From positions 1 to 5,565 of the forward strand of contig DPSI01000025.1 in assembly GCA_003527165.1 (NCBI GenBank): a stretch of 5,565 nucleotides of DNA. Reading direction: 5' to 3'. The position numbers were made by a program, and so were the translations under genes. The notes under the pieces are model-generated. The model did not search any database and was not told the DNA's origin. It saw only the letters and a list, made by a program, of their open reading frames with translations. Below, piece after piece: positions 1-5,565 of this stretch; position 1 is the first letter of the stretch; each line of letters opens with the position of its first letter. This stretch comes from Pseudomonas sp. (GTDB taxonomy: Bacteria > Pseudomonadota > Gammaproteobacteria > Pseudomonadales > Pseudomonadaceae).

Positions 1-162
1 TTCGTCGAAGCGCTTGAAGCCAGTCATCCCGGCTACATAGTGCGTCTGCTTGGCGGCGGCACCTTCGTTCTAGGCATGTTTCTGATGGCGTACAACGCGT
101 GGCGTACCGTTCGCTCGGCGGACAGGGTTGAAATCGAGTTTGCGGTTGTACGGGCAGCGTAA
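1..162 (+). CDS. ccoN: C-terminal end of a cbb3-type cytochrome c oxidase subunit I (CcoN-like), partial
   Basis: The reading frame is open from the first base and ends at TAA 160-162, giving 53 residues; the start lies outside the window. The segment begins [20 protein letters not shown] and continues with a hydrophobic stretch (about residues 15-32) ending in [10 protein letters not shown]. This matches the last transmembrane helix of CcoN proteins, where an aromatic/His-Pro-x-Tyr lead-in, an R-x-L-G-G turn and a M-A-Y/F-N-x-W/Y-x-T exit are usual. CcoN is the heme-copper catalytic subunit of the high-affinity inner-membrane oxidase that reduces oxygen to water. None of the heme or copper ligands is in this fragment. 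In a ccoNOQP operon ccoO would follow within a few bases; here the next gene is a hydrolase about 100 bases away with its own control region. This therefore looks like an orphan ccoN of the kind known in P. aeruginosa (inference). Another heme-copper oxidase subunit I is the main alternative. Confidence 0.7.
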   Translation, partial: FVEALEASHPGYIVRLLGGGTFVLGMFLMAYNAWRTVRSADRVEIEFAVVRAA

Positions 163-167
163 GCGGT

Positions 168-208
168 ATTCCAAAAAAGTTATAAGTAAATAAATTCTTA
201 TTCTTTTT
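168..208 (+). promoter_or_regulatory. AT-rich control region, candidate CysB / sulfur-starvation activator site
   Basis: Thirty-five of these 41 bases are A or T, against a GC-rich background on both sides. The island contains an A-run (173-178), TATAAGTAAATAAATTCTTA (181-200) and TTCTTTTT (201-208). This style of sequence, an A-rich half followed by ATTCTTATTCTTTTT, resembles what I recall upstream of Pseudomonas sulfonate and sulfate-ester genes activated by the LysR-type regulator CysB under sulfate limitation. It lies just upstream of the proposed -35/-10, where such an activator would bind. The downstream partner lsfA is a known sulfate-starvation-induced gene, which supports the reading. 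No strict consensus can be verified by eye, and an intrinsically bent UP-like element is the alternative. Confidence 0.45.
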
Positions 209-234
209 CGATGAGCTGTGCTTGTGGCTAGACT
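206..234 (+). promoter_or_regulatory. Possible sigma70-type promoter for the hydrolase-lsfA unit
   Basis: TTTCGA (206-211) and TAGACT (229-234) are 17 bases apart. They match the -35 consensus at 3 of 6 and the -10 at 4 of 6 positions. Transcription would start near 240-242, about 22 bases before the ATG at 264. A poor -35 box beside an AT-rich upstream element is typical of activator-dependent promoters, but the match is weak and could be chance. Confidence 0.3.
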
Positions 235-249
235 GGCTCCCACCATTCT

Positions 250-254
250 GGAGG
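250..254 (+). promoter_or_regulatory. Ribosome binding site that fixes the hydrolase start
   Basis: GGAGG ends nine bases before the ATG at 264. An in-frame TTG at 222 would add 14 residues (MWLDWLPPFWRHTA), but it has no Shine-Dalgarno sequence. It would also place coding sequence over the proposed -10 and this ribosome binding site, so the ATG is preferred. Confidence 0.8.
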
Positions 255-263
255 CACACCGCA

Positions 264-845
264 ATGCGCAGCGAGTCGATCCGTTATCTGATAGTGCCTG
301 GCTGGCAGGGCTCGCCTGATGCTCACTGGCAAAGCCATTGGCAGCGCAGTCTTCCCAATAGCGCCCGAATAGAGCAGACCGATTGGTTAAACCCTCGTCG
401 TGAACAATGGGTTGCCGAGCTGGATCGCAGCATCGCAATGAGCGCCCAGCCGGTCATTCTCGTCGCGCACAGTTTGGGCTGCATCACCGTTGCACACTGG
501 GCCGCACAAGCTTCGATCGATACCCTGCAGCGGGTTCGTGGCGCGCTGCTGGTTGCTCCGGCCGACGTGCAGCGTGACGGCTGCCCCGACGCTTTGCGCA
601 ATTTTGCGCCGATTCCGCGCCAGGCCTTGCCTTTCCCAAGCCTGTTGATCGGTTCCGATAACGATGCCGCCGCGACAGCAGGTCGAGCAATCGAACTGGG
701 TCTGGACTGGGGCAGTGACACCGTCATCCTTGGCGGCGCCGGCCACATCAATGCCCAGTCGGGGCATACCCGTTGGGAGCAGGGCTTCGCCTACCTGTAC
801 CGCCTGCAGAATCGCATCGCCCAGCAGGCCCGCAAGACGGCCTGA
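264..845 (+). CDS. RBBP9/YdeN-family alpha/beta serine hydrolase
   Basis: This is a 193-residue soluble protein, the usual size for the compact RBBP9/YdeN (Ser_hydrolase) alpha/beta-hydrolase family. It opens with a beta strand and the family loop VPGWQGSPDAHWQSHW (residues 11-26), resembling the family pattern VPG-x-x-x-S/G-x-x-x-HWQ-x-x-W. The nucleophile elbow is AHSLGC with Ser70. The acid is probably Asp134 in GSDND (130-134), and the catalytic His161 sits in GGAGHIN (157-163). The triad is thus complete. No signal peptide or membrane segment is seen, so it is probably cytoplasmic. The substrate is unknown; family members are carboxylesterase-like. It lies 72 bases upstream of lsfA on the same strand with no terminator between them, so co-transcription is likely. 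The AT-rich region upstream suggests sulfur-limitation control, in which case a role in releasing or detoxifying an organosulfur compound is possible but purely inferred. No standard gene symbol is known to me. Confidence 0.88.
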   Translation: MRSESIRYLIVPGWQGSPDAHWQSHWQRSLPNSARIEQTDWLNPRREQWVAELDRSIAMSAQPVILVAHSLGCITVAHWAAQASIDTLQRVRGALLVAPADVQRDGCPDALRNFAPIPRQALPFPSLLIGSDNDAAATAGRAIELGLDWGSDTVILGGAGHINAQSGHTRWEQGFAYLYRLQNRIAQQARKTA

Positions 846-866
846 GGCACAGTCACAATCAGGACC

Positions 867-886
867 CGGCCACCGCAACCTGGCCG
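867..886 (+). other. Small hairpin in the hydrolase-lsfA spacer
   Basis: CGGCCA (867-872) pairs perfectly with TGGCCG (881-886) around an 8-base loop. No T-run follows, so it is not a standard terminator. It could stabilise or separate the two halves of a shared transcript, or be chance in GC-rich sequence. Confidence 0.3.
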
Positions 887-917
887 TTATCAGCAGCAAC
901 TGCATGAGGAGCAAGAC

Positions 918-1559
918 ATGAGTATCCGTCTCGGCGACATCGCACCCGACTTCGAACAGGATTCCAGCGAAGGCCGCATCCGTTTCCATGAATGGCTCGG
1001 CGACAGCTGGGGCGTGCTGTTCTCTCATCCGGCAGATTTCACGCCGGTCTGCACCACCGAGCTGGGCTTCACCGCCAAGCTGAAAGACGAGTTCGCCAAG
1101 CGCAACGTCAAGGCCATCGCGCTGTCAGTGGACCCGGTAGATTCGCATGTGAAATGGATCGATGACATCAACGAGACCCAGAACACCCGGGTCAACTTTC
1201 CGATTCTGGCTGACGCCGATCGCAAGGTCTCCGAGCTGTACGACCTGATTCACCCCAATGCCAACGACACCCTGACGGTGCGTTCACTGTTCGTCATCGA
1301 TCCGAACAAAAAGGTGCGTCTGACCATCACCTACCCGGCGAGCACTGGCCGCAATTTCCACGAAATCCTGCGTGTGATCGATTCGCTGCAGCTGACCGAC
1401 AACCATAAGGTGGCGACGCCGGCCAACTGGCAGGACGGCGACGACGTGGTGATCGTGCCCTCACTCAAGGATGAGGAGGAGCTCAAGCAGCGCTTCCCGA
1501 AAGGTTACCGTGCGGTGAAGCCTTATCTGCGTCTCACTCCGCAGCCGAATCGCGAATAG
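918..1559 (+). CDS. lsfA: 1-Cys peroxiredoxin, Prdx6/LsfA type
   Basis: The 213-residue product reduces hydrogen peroxide and organic hydroperoxides through one peroxidatic cysteine. The active site HPADFTPVCTTELGF (residues 37-51) contains the Pro-x-x-x-Thr-x-x-Cys signature with Cys45 and Thr42. The conserved arginine is probably Arg122 in TVRSLFVIDP (120-129). The Prdx6-type C-terminal arm follows, with the family hallmark VATPANWQDGDD (165-176) and a KGYRAVKPYLR end. Cys45 is the only cysteine, so there is no resolving cysteine and an outside reductant is needed. The start ATG has GAGGAG at 906-911, six bases upstream. Apart from the initiator the protein has no methionine, which fits a protein made under sulfur shortage. 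LsfA of Pseudomonas is described as induced by sulfate starvation and linked to oxidative-stress resistance (established knowledge, recalled). It probably shares a transcript with the upstream hydrolase. The family is certain; the symbol rests on similarity and on the control-region context. Confidence 0.93.
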   Translation: MSIRLGDIAPDFEQDSSEGRIRFHEWLGDSWGVLFSHPADFTPVCTTELGFTAKLKDEFAKRNVKAIALSVDPVDSHVKWIDDINETQNTRVNFPILADADRKVSELYDLIHPNANDTLTVRSLFVIDPNKKVRLTITYPASTGRNFHEILRVIDSLQLTDNHKVATPANWQDGDDVVIVPSLKDEEELKQRFPKGYRAVKPYLRLTPQPNRE

Positions 1560-1788
1560 GTAGCGATCGAAGTGCGACAGCACGTCAAGCAGCACAGCGA
1601 AGGGTAGGGGAAGGCTAGAGGGTGTCACGGCTGCCACGATCGGTCTGAATGCCGTCGAGCGACGGTATTCGCGCCTGCCGTTTGCGTCGAGCGGCCTTTG
1701 CTTGTGCTGGAAAAATCAGTCGATTAGGATTCGCGCCCGGGTATGGGGCGCGAGTGTTCATAACTCCACACGACCATATCGAATGTTG
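1560..1788 (+). other. Gene-free structured region after lsfA; possible 3' UTR or small RNA
   Basis: No convincing coding frame or ribosome binding site is seen here. Two clear hairpins are present. One is at 1650-1667 (7 bp including a G-U pair, loop GAGC). The other is at 1731-1753 (8 perfect base pairs, TCGCGCCC with GGGCGCGA, 7-base loop). The 9-mer CGTCGAGCG occurs twice (1653-1661 and 1685-1693). A weak promoter-like pair, TTGTGC (1702-1707) and TAGGAT (1725-1730) with a 17-base spacer, would start a transcript of about 80 bases ending at the terminator at 1789-1818. The region may be the structured 3' untranslated end of the lsfA transcript, or it may make its own small RNA; the sequence alone does not decide. 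Confidence 0.35.
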
Positions 1789-1818
1789 AAGCCCGGTTCG
1801 GAGACGACCGGGCTTTTT
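1789..1818 (+). terminator. Strong Rho-independent terminator
   Basis: AAGCCCGGT (1789-1797) pairs with ACCGGGCTT (1807-1815) around a 9-base loop, followed directly by the T-run 1814-1818. It is oriented for + strand transcription. It should end the hydrolase-lsfA transcript, or a small RNA from the gap, and insulates mtnA from it. Confidence 0.9.
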
Positions 1819-1854
1819 CATGCGTCGGCTCGTAATACGCGAACGGATCGGTTC

Positions 1855-1875
1855 CGTCCCTGATGGTCAGGGGCG
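1855..1875 (+). promoter_or_regulatory. Hairpin in the mtnA leader
   Basis: CGTCCCTGA (1855-1863) pairs with TCAGGGGCG (1867-1875) around the 3-base loop TGG, giving 9 pairs including one U-G. It ends about 12 bases before the GAGAGG ribosome binding site (1888-1893) of mtnA and has no T-run. Whether it lies in the mtnA message depends on the start of transcription, which I could not place: no good -35/-10 pair is visible between 1819 and 1899. It could protect the 5' end or affect translation. I recognise no SAM- or SAH-riboswitch pattern. Confidence 0.4.
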
Positions 1876-1899
1876 CCAGTGAGAATAGAGAGGATTGCC

Positions 1900-2976
1900 A
1901 TGCGCGAACGCTTGTTGGCCGCAGAAAAGGTGAAGGCTATCGAGTGGCGGGACGGGCAGCTGCGTTTGCTCGACCAGCGCAAACTGCCGCTGGAAGAGGT
2001 ATGGCACACCTATGATTCTGCTGCGGCTATTGCCACTGCCATTCGCGAGATGGTCGTGCGTGGTGCCCCGGCGATCGGGATCAGTGCGGCGTACGGGCTG
2101 GTTCTAGGGCTCAGAGCCCGGCTCGCCGAAGGCGGGGACTGGCGCGAGGCGTTGGAAAGAGATTTCGAAATACTGGCCGATTCGCGCCCGACCGCCGTCA
2201 ACCTGTTCTGGGCGCTGAATCAGATGCGCGAGCGGCTCGACCGGCTGAAACCGGGTGAAAGTCCGCTGACAGCTGCCGAGGCTCAGGCCGTCTCCATTCA
2301 CGACAGCGATCGCGAAGCGAACTTGACCATGGCGCAGTTCGGTGTCGACTTGATCCGCAAGCACCAGGGCAATCCGCAAAATCTGCTCACGCACTGCAAT
2401 ACCGGCGCGTTGGCTACCGGCGGTTTCGGAACAGCACTTGGCGTGATTCGGGCGGCGCATCTGGAAGGGCTTGTCGAATGTGTTTACGCCGATGAGACCC
2501 GCCCCTGGCTGCAGGGGTCACGGTTGACCGCATGGGAGCTGGCCGGCGAGGGCGTGCCGGTCACGCTGAATGCCGACTCGGCTGCGGCGCATCTGATGAA
2601 GACGCGCGGCATCACCTGGGTGATCGTCGGGGCCGACCGAATCACTGCTAATGGCGACGTCGCCAACAAAATCGGTACCTATCAGCTCGCGGTGCTCGCC
2701 ATGCATCACGGCGTGCGGTTCATGGTCGTGGCGCCCAGTTCCACTATCGACATGGAGCTGGAAACCGGTGATGACATACCCATCGAAGAACGTGCCGGCA
2801 GCGAGTTGCTGGAAGTCAACGGCCAGCGGTTCGCGGCGCAAGTCGACGCGTTCAATCCAGTGTTCGATGTGACGCCAGCGGACCTCATCGATGCGATCGT
2901 GACCGAAAAGGGCGTGGTCGAGCGACCGAACGCAGCCAAACTCGCTGCCTTGATGAGCCGCAAGCGACTCCATTGA
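1900..2976 (+). CDS. mtnA: S-methyl-5-thioribose-1-phosphate isomerase (MtnA)
   Basis: This 358-residue enzyme of the methionine salvage pathway converts methylthioribose-1-phosphate (aldose) to methylthioribulose-1-phosphate, helping recycle the methylthioadenosine left over from polyamine and related synthesis. It belongs to the eIF2B-alpha/beta/delta-like fold and was formerly annotated as an initiation-factor 2B subunit. Visible hallmarks are RGAPAIG (54-60), [17 protein letters not shown] beginning at His165 with catalytic Cys166, [17 protein letters not shown] (198-214), and [17 protein letters not shown] (244-260) with catalytic Asp246. The Cys-Asp spacing of 80 equals that of the B. 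subtilis pair Cys160/Asp240. The chosen ATG has GAGAGG six bases upstream; an in-frame GTG at 1879 would add seven residues without a site. The terminator at 1789-1818 separates it from lsfA. gyrA follows after 124 bases, an order I recall from P. aeruginosa. It is full length with no damage seen, and is cytoplasmic. Confidence 0.96.
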   Translation: MRERLLAAEKVKAIEWRDGQLRLLDQRKLPLEEVWHTYDSAAAIATAIREMVVRGAPAIGISAAYGLVLGLRARLAEGGDWREALERDFEILADSRPTAVNLFWALNQMRERLDRLKPGESPLTAAEAQAVSIHDSDREANLTMAQFGVDLIRKHQGNPQNLLTHCNTGALATGGFGTALGVIRAAHLEGLVECVYADETRPWLQGSRLTAWELAGEGVPVTLNADSAAAHLMKTRGITWVIVGADRITANGDVANKIGTYQLAVLAMHHGVRFMVVAPSSTIDMELETGDDIPIEERAGSELLEVNGQRFAAQVDAFNPVFDVTPADLIDAIVTEKGVVERPNAAKLAALMSRKRLH

Positions 2977-2985
2977 CTACCAGGC

Positions 2986-3015
2986 CACACCCGGCACCAA
3001 CTCTGCCCGGGTGTG
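2986..3015 (+). other. Hairpin downstream of mtnA, possible weak terminator
   Basis: CACACCCGG (2986-2994) pairs perfectly over 9 bases with CCGGGTGTG (3007-3015), with a 12-base loop, starting 10 bases after the mtnA stop. No T-run follows, so efficient intrinsic termination is doubtful. It may protect the mtnA 3' end while letting some transcription into gyrA. A second small stem, GAGCC-TCC-GGCTC, lies at 3023-3035. Confidence 0.45.
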
Positions 3016-3043
3016 CATCCTGGAGCCTCCGGCTCGCCAGCTG

Positions 3044-3052
3044 TGATACCAT
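3044..3052 (+). promoter_or_regulatory. Possible extended -10 promoter for gyrA
   Basis: TGATACCAT reads as an extended -10: TG, one base, then TACCAT, which matches TATAAT at 4 of 6 positions. No -35 box is seen at the right distance, which extended -10 promoters can tolerate. Transcription would start near 3058-3060, leaving a leader of about 40 bases before gyrA. This is pattern matching only. Confidence 0.35.
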
Positions 3053-3100
3053 CCCGCGCTTAATCGCAGGACCCTGCTGACTATAAGGAACCAGGCTTCC

Positions 3101-5565
3101 ATGGGCGAACTGGCCAAAGAAATCCTCCCGGTCAATATCGAAGACGAACTCAAGCAGTCCTACCTCGACTACGCCATGAGCGTAATCGTCGGACGAGCGC
3201 TGCCGGATGCGCGCGACGGATTGAAGCCCGTGCATCGCCGTGTGCTATACGCCATGAGCGAGCTGGGTAACGACTGGAACAAGCCATACAAGAAATCCGC
3301 CCGTGTGGTTGGTGACGTGATCGGTAAATACCATCCTCACGGCGACTCGGCGGTATACGACACCATCGTGCGGATGGCGCAGCCGTTCTCGTTGCGCTAC
3401 ATGCTGGTCGACGGCCAGGGCAACTTCGGTTCGGTCGATGGCGACAATGCCGCAGCCATGCGTTACACCGAAGTGCGGATGGCCAAGCTGGCTCACGAAC
3501 TGCTGGCCGATCTGGACAAGGAAACCGTCGACTGGGTGCCCAACTATGATGGCACCGAGCAGATTCCGGCCGTCATGCCGACCAAGATCCCGAACCTGCT
3601 GGTCAACGGTTCCAGCGGTATCGCCGTGGGTATGGCGACCAATATCCCGCCGCACAACCTGGGCGAAGTGATCGATGGCTGCCTGGCATTGATCGAGAAT
3701 TCCGATATCACCATCGATGAGCTCATGCAGTTCATTCCGGGTCCCGACTTTCCAACAGCCGGCATCATCAATGGCCGTGCCGGCATCGTCGAGGCCTACC
3801 GTACTGGTCGCGGGCGCATCTATATGCGTGCCCGCTCGACAATCGAAGATATCGATAAGGTCGGTGGCCGCCAGCAGATCGTGATCACCGAGCTGCCTTA
3901 TCAATTGAACAAGGCGCGGCTGATCGAGAAGATCGCCGAGTTGGTGAAAGAGAAAAAGCTCGAAGGCATCACCGAGCTGCGCGACGAGTCGGACAAGGAC
4001 GGCATGCGCGTAGTGATCGAGCTGCGTCGCGGCGAAGTGCCCGAGGTCATCCTCAACAACCTCTACGCTCAGACCCAGTTGCAGAGCGTGTTCGGCATCA
4101 ACGTGGTAGCGCTTATCGACGGTCAGCCGCGCACGCTGAACCTGAAAGAGCTGCTTGAAGCCTTCGTTCGCCATCGCCGCGAAGTCGTGACCCGCCGGAC
4201 CGTCTATGAGCTACGCAAGGCGCGCGAACGTGGACATATTCTCGAAGGTCAGGCGGTCGCGCTGTCCAACATCGACCCGGTCATTGCCTTGATTAAAGCG
4301 TCACCGACCCCGGCCGAAGCCAAGGAAGCTTTGATTGCCGAGGCTTGGGAGTCGAGCGCCGTCGAATCGATGGTCGAGCGCGCCGGTGCCGACTCCTGCC
4401 GCCCCGAGGGGCTCGACCCGCAGTACGGCCTGCGCGACGGCAAGTACTACCTGTCGCCGGAGCAGGCTCAGGCCATTCTCGATCTGCGCCTGCATCGCCT
4501 GACGGGTCTGGAGCACGAGAAGCTGCTCAGCGAGTATCAGGAAATCCTGACCCAAATCGGTGAGCTGATCCGTATTCTGACCGACCCGGTTCGCCTGATG
4601 GAAGTCATCCGCGAGGAGCTCGAAGGCGTCAAGCGCGATTTCGGCGACGCACGTCGCACCGAAATTCTCGAGGCGCGGTTGGACCTGACGCTGGCGGACC
4701 TGATCACCGAAGAAGAGCGCGTTGTCACCATTTCTCATGGTGGCTATGCCAAGTCGCAGCCGCTGGCGGCCTATCAGGCGCAGCGTCGCGGTGGTCGCGG
4801 CAAAGCGGCTACAGGGGTCAAGGAAGAGGACTACGTCGAGCATCTGCTGGTCGCCAACAGCCACACGACGCTGTTACTGTTTTCCAGCAAGGGCAAGGTG
4901 TACTGGCTCAAGACCTATGAAATCCCCGAGGCCTCGCGCACTTCACGCGGACGCCCACTGGTCAACCTGCTGCCGCTTTCCGAAGGCGAGCACATCACCG
5001 CCATGTTGCAGGTCGACATCGAGGCTGCGCGTCAGCAGCAGCTCAACGGTGAGGACGATGTCGAAGATGCGGAAATCATCAGCGAAGCCGATGAAGCGGA
5101 AGAGTCGCTCGACGGCGAAGAGGCCGACGAGTCGATAGACGAGCCGACCGGCACTTACATCTTCATGGCGACCGCCAAGGGCACTGTGAAGAAGACCCCG
5201 CTTTCGCAATTCAGCCGCCCACGCAGTGTTGGTCTGATCGCGCTCGGTCTGGAAGAGGGCGACACCCTGATCGCCGCTGCGGTTACCGACGGTGCGCGTG
5301 AGGTCATGTTGTTCTCCGATGGCGGCAAGGTAATCCGCTTCAAGGAAAAGCACGTACGCACCATGGGTCGTACCGCCCGTGGCGTTCGCGGCATGCGCCT
5401 GCCGGAAGGTCAGCGTCTGATCTCCATGCTGATTCCCGAGCCGGATGCGCAGATTCTCACCGCGAGCCTCAACGGTTATGGCAAGCGCACGGTGATCGAT
5501 GAGTTCCCGCGTCGTGGCCGTGGCGGTCAGGGCGTCATCGCCATGGTGACCAACGAGCGCAACGG
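3101..5565 (+). CDS. gyrA: DNA gyrase subunit A (GyrA), 3' end outside the window
   Basis: GyrA cuts and rejoins DNA in the A2B2 gyrase that adds negative supercoils with ATP, and it is the main quinolone target. The frame is open to the window end: 821 codons plus two bases. Pseudomonas GyrA is about 920 residues, so roughly 100 are missing. The start ATG has AAGGAA at 3085-3090. The breakage-reunion domain contains the catalytic pair Arg121-Tyr122 in [11 protein letters not shown]. The quinolone-resistance region is intact with Ser83 (TCG) and Asp87, the sensitive-type residues. The tower and coiled-coil regions follow to about residue 500. The GyrA box [12 protein letters not shown] starts at Gln561 and opens the DNA-wrapping beta-pinwheel domain. 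An acidic insert (about 651-681, 18 Asp/Glu of 31 and no Lys/Arg) interrupts that domain, and GyrA-like inserts occur here in other pseudomonads. The last residues seen, [19 protein letters not shown], are a conserved blade repeat. No frameshift is seen. Confidence 0.98.
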   Translation, partial: MGELAKEILPVNIEDELKQSYLDYAMSVIVGRALPDARDGLKPVHRRVLYAMSELGNDWNKPYKKSARVVGDVIGKYHPHGDSAVYDTIVRMAQPFSLRYMLVDGQGNFGSVDGDNAAAMRYTEVRMAKLAHELLADLDKETVDWVPNYDGTEQIPAVMPTKIPNLLVNGSSGIAVGMATNIPPHNLGEVIDGCLALIENSDITIDELMQFIPGPDFPTAGIINGRAGIVEAYRTGRGRIYMRARSTIEDIDKVGGRQQIVITELPYQLNKARLIEKIAELVKEKKLEGITELRDESDKDGMRVVIELRRGEVPEVILNNLYAQTQLQSVFGINVVALIDGQPRTLNLKELLEAFVRHRREVVTRRTVYELRKARERGHILEGQAVALSNIDPVIALIKASPTPAEAKEALIAEAWESSAVESMVERAGADSCRPEGLDPQYGLRDGKYYLSPEQAQAILDLRLHRLTGLEHEKLLSEYQEILTQIGELIRILTDPVRLMEVIREELEGVKRDFGDARRTEILEARLDLTLADLITEEERVVTISHGGYAKSQPLAAYQAQRRGGRGKAATGVKEEDYVEHLLVANSHTTLLLFSSKGKVYWLKTYEIPEASRTSRGRPLVNLLPLSEGEHITAMLQVDIEAARQQQLNGEDDVEDAEIISEADEAEESLDGEEADESIDEPTGTYIFMATAKGTVKKTPLSQFSRPRSVGLIALGLEEGDTLIAAAVTDGAREVMLFSDGGKVIRFKEKHVRTMGRTARGVRGMRLPEGQRLISMLIPEPDAQILTASLNGYGKRTVIDEFPRRGRGGQGVIAMVTNERN

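Noticed and set aside
225..248. Sigma54-like -24/-12 elements (TGGCTA and TGGCTC) ahead of the hydrolase
   Set aside because: In both cases the GG is followed after ten bases by TC, not the required GC, so the -12 element is missing.
222..263. Upstream TTG start for the hydrolase, adding 14 residues
   Set aside because: No ribosome binding site precedes the TTG, the extension would overlap the proposed -10 and the good GGAGG, and the family N-terminus begins close to the ATG at 264.
387..1028. A 213-codon - strand frame spanning the hydrolase and the start of lsfA
   Set aside because: Both + strand genes beneath it have clear family motifs and ribosome binding sites. The antisense product shows no recognisable domain.
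1737..1818. tRNA-sized segment ending at a terminator
   Set aside because: It has no T-loop GTTCRA consensus in the right place, no cloverleaf pairing and no CCA end.
1879..1899. GTG start for mtnA, adding seven residues
   Set aside because: No Shine-Dalgarno sequence precedes it. The ATG at 1900 has GAGAGG at the right distance and gives the expected MtnA N-terminus.
1615..2009. Short - strand open frames (1615-1821 and 1818-2009) around the lsfA-mtnA gap
   Set aside because: Their translations are compositionally odd with no recognisable motif. One runs across the terminator stem and the other is antisense to the start of mtnA.
3245..4174. A 309-codon open frame on the - strand opposite gyrA
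   Set aside because: It lies entirely antisense to an unambiguous gyrA. Its His/Asp/Gln-rich, low-complexity translation is typical of the antisense frame of a high-GC gene, and no family is recognisable.

Overview
The window is high-GC gammaproteobacterial chromosome, almost certainly Pseudomonas sensu lato (possibly the Stutzerimonas/P. stutzeri side; the exact genus is inference). The best evidence is the last gene: its N-terminus ([19 protein letters not shown]) matches what I recall of Pseudomonas GyrA. The mtnA-gyrA order is also the P. aeruginosa one (PA3169-PA3168, from memory). Every gene I can support is on the + strand. The region is mostly core metabolism, and I see no mobile element, CRISPR array, tRNA or rRNA.

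Layout. (1) Positions 1-162 are the last 53 codons of what looks like a cbb3-type cytochrome oxidase subunit I (CcoN), and no ccoO follows it. (2) Positions 163-263 hold a strikingly AT-rich island (about 85% AT over 168-208) in GC-rich surroundings. It resembles the sulfur-starvation (CysB-dependent) control regions of Pseudomonas. (3) Positions 264-1559 hold a probable two-gene unit: a small RBBP9/YdeN-type serine hydrolase, then a 1-Cys peroxiredoxin of the Prdx6/LsfA type. The peroxiredoxin has one Cys (the catalytic one) and one Met (the initiator) in 213 residues. This sulfur-sparing composition fits the proposed sulfur-limitation promoter. (4) Positions 1560-1899 are about 340 bases without a gene. 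They contain three hairpins, a textbook intrinsic terminator (1789-1818) and a 9-bp hairpin just upstream of the next ribosome binding site. (5) Positions 1900-2976 are mtnA, methylthioribose-1-phosphate isomerase of the methionine salvage pathway, with both catalytic residues present. (6) Positions 2977-3100 separate mtnA from gyrA and hold a 9-bp hairpin and a possible extended -10 promoter. (7) Positions 3101-5565 are gyrA, cut by the window end after 821 codons. Its quinolone-resistance positions read Ser83 and Asp87, and an acidic insert lies in the C-terminal domain.

How the genes relate: the hydrolase-lsfA pair and mtnA both touch sulfur economy, the first as a likely sulfur-starvation/oxidative-stress response and the second as recycling of methylthioadenosine sulfur. 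A strong terminator separates them, so any link is thematic rather than an operon. gyrA is an independent housekeeping gene. I found no clearly new system. The items most worth a second look are the AT-rich control region with the sulfur-poor LsfA, and the structured gap at 1560-1899.
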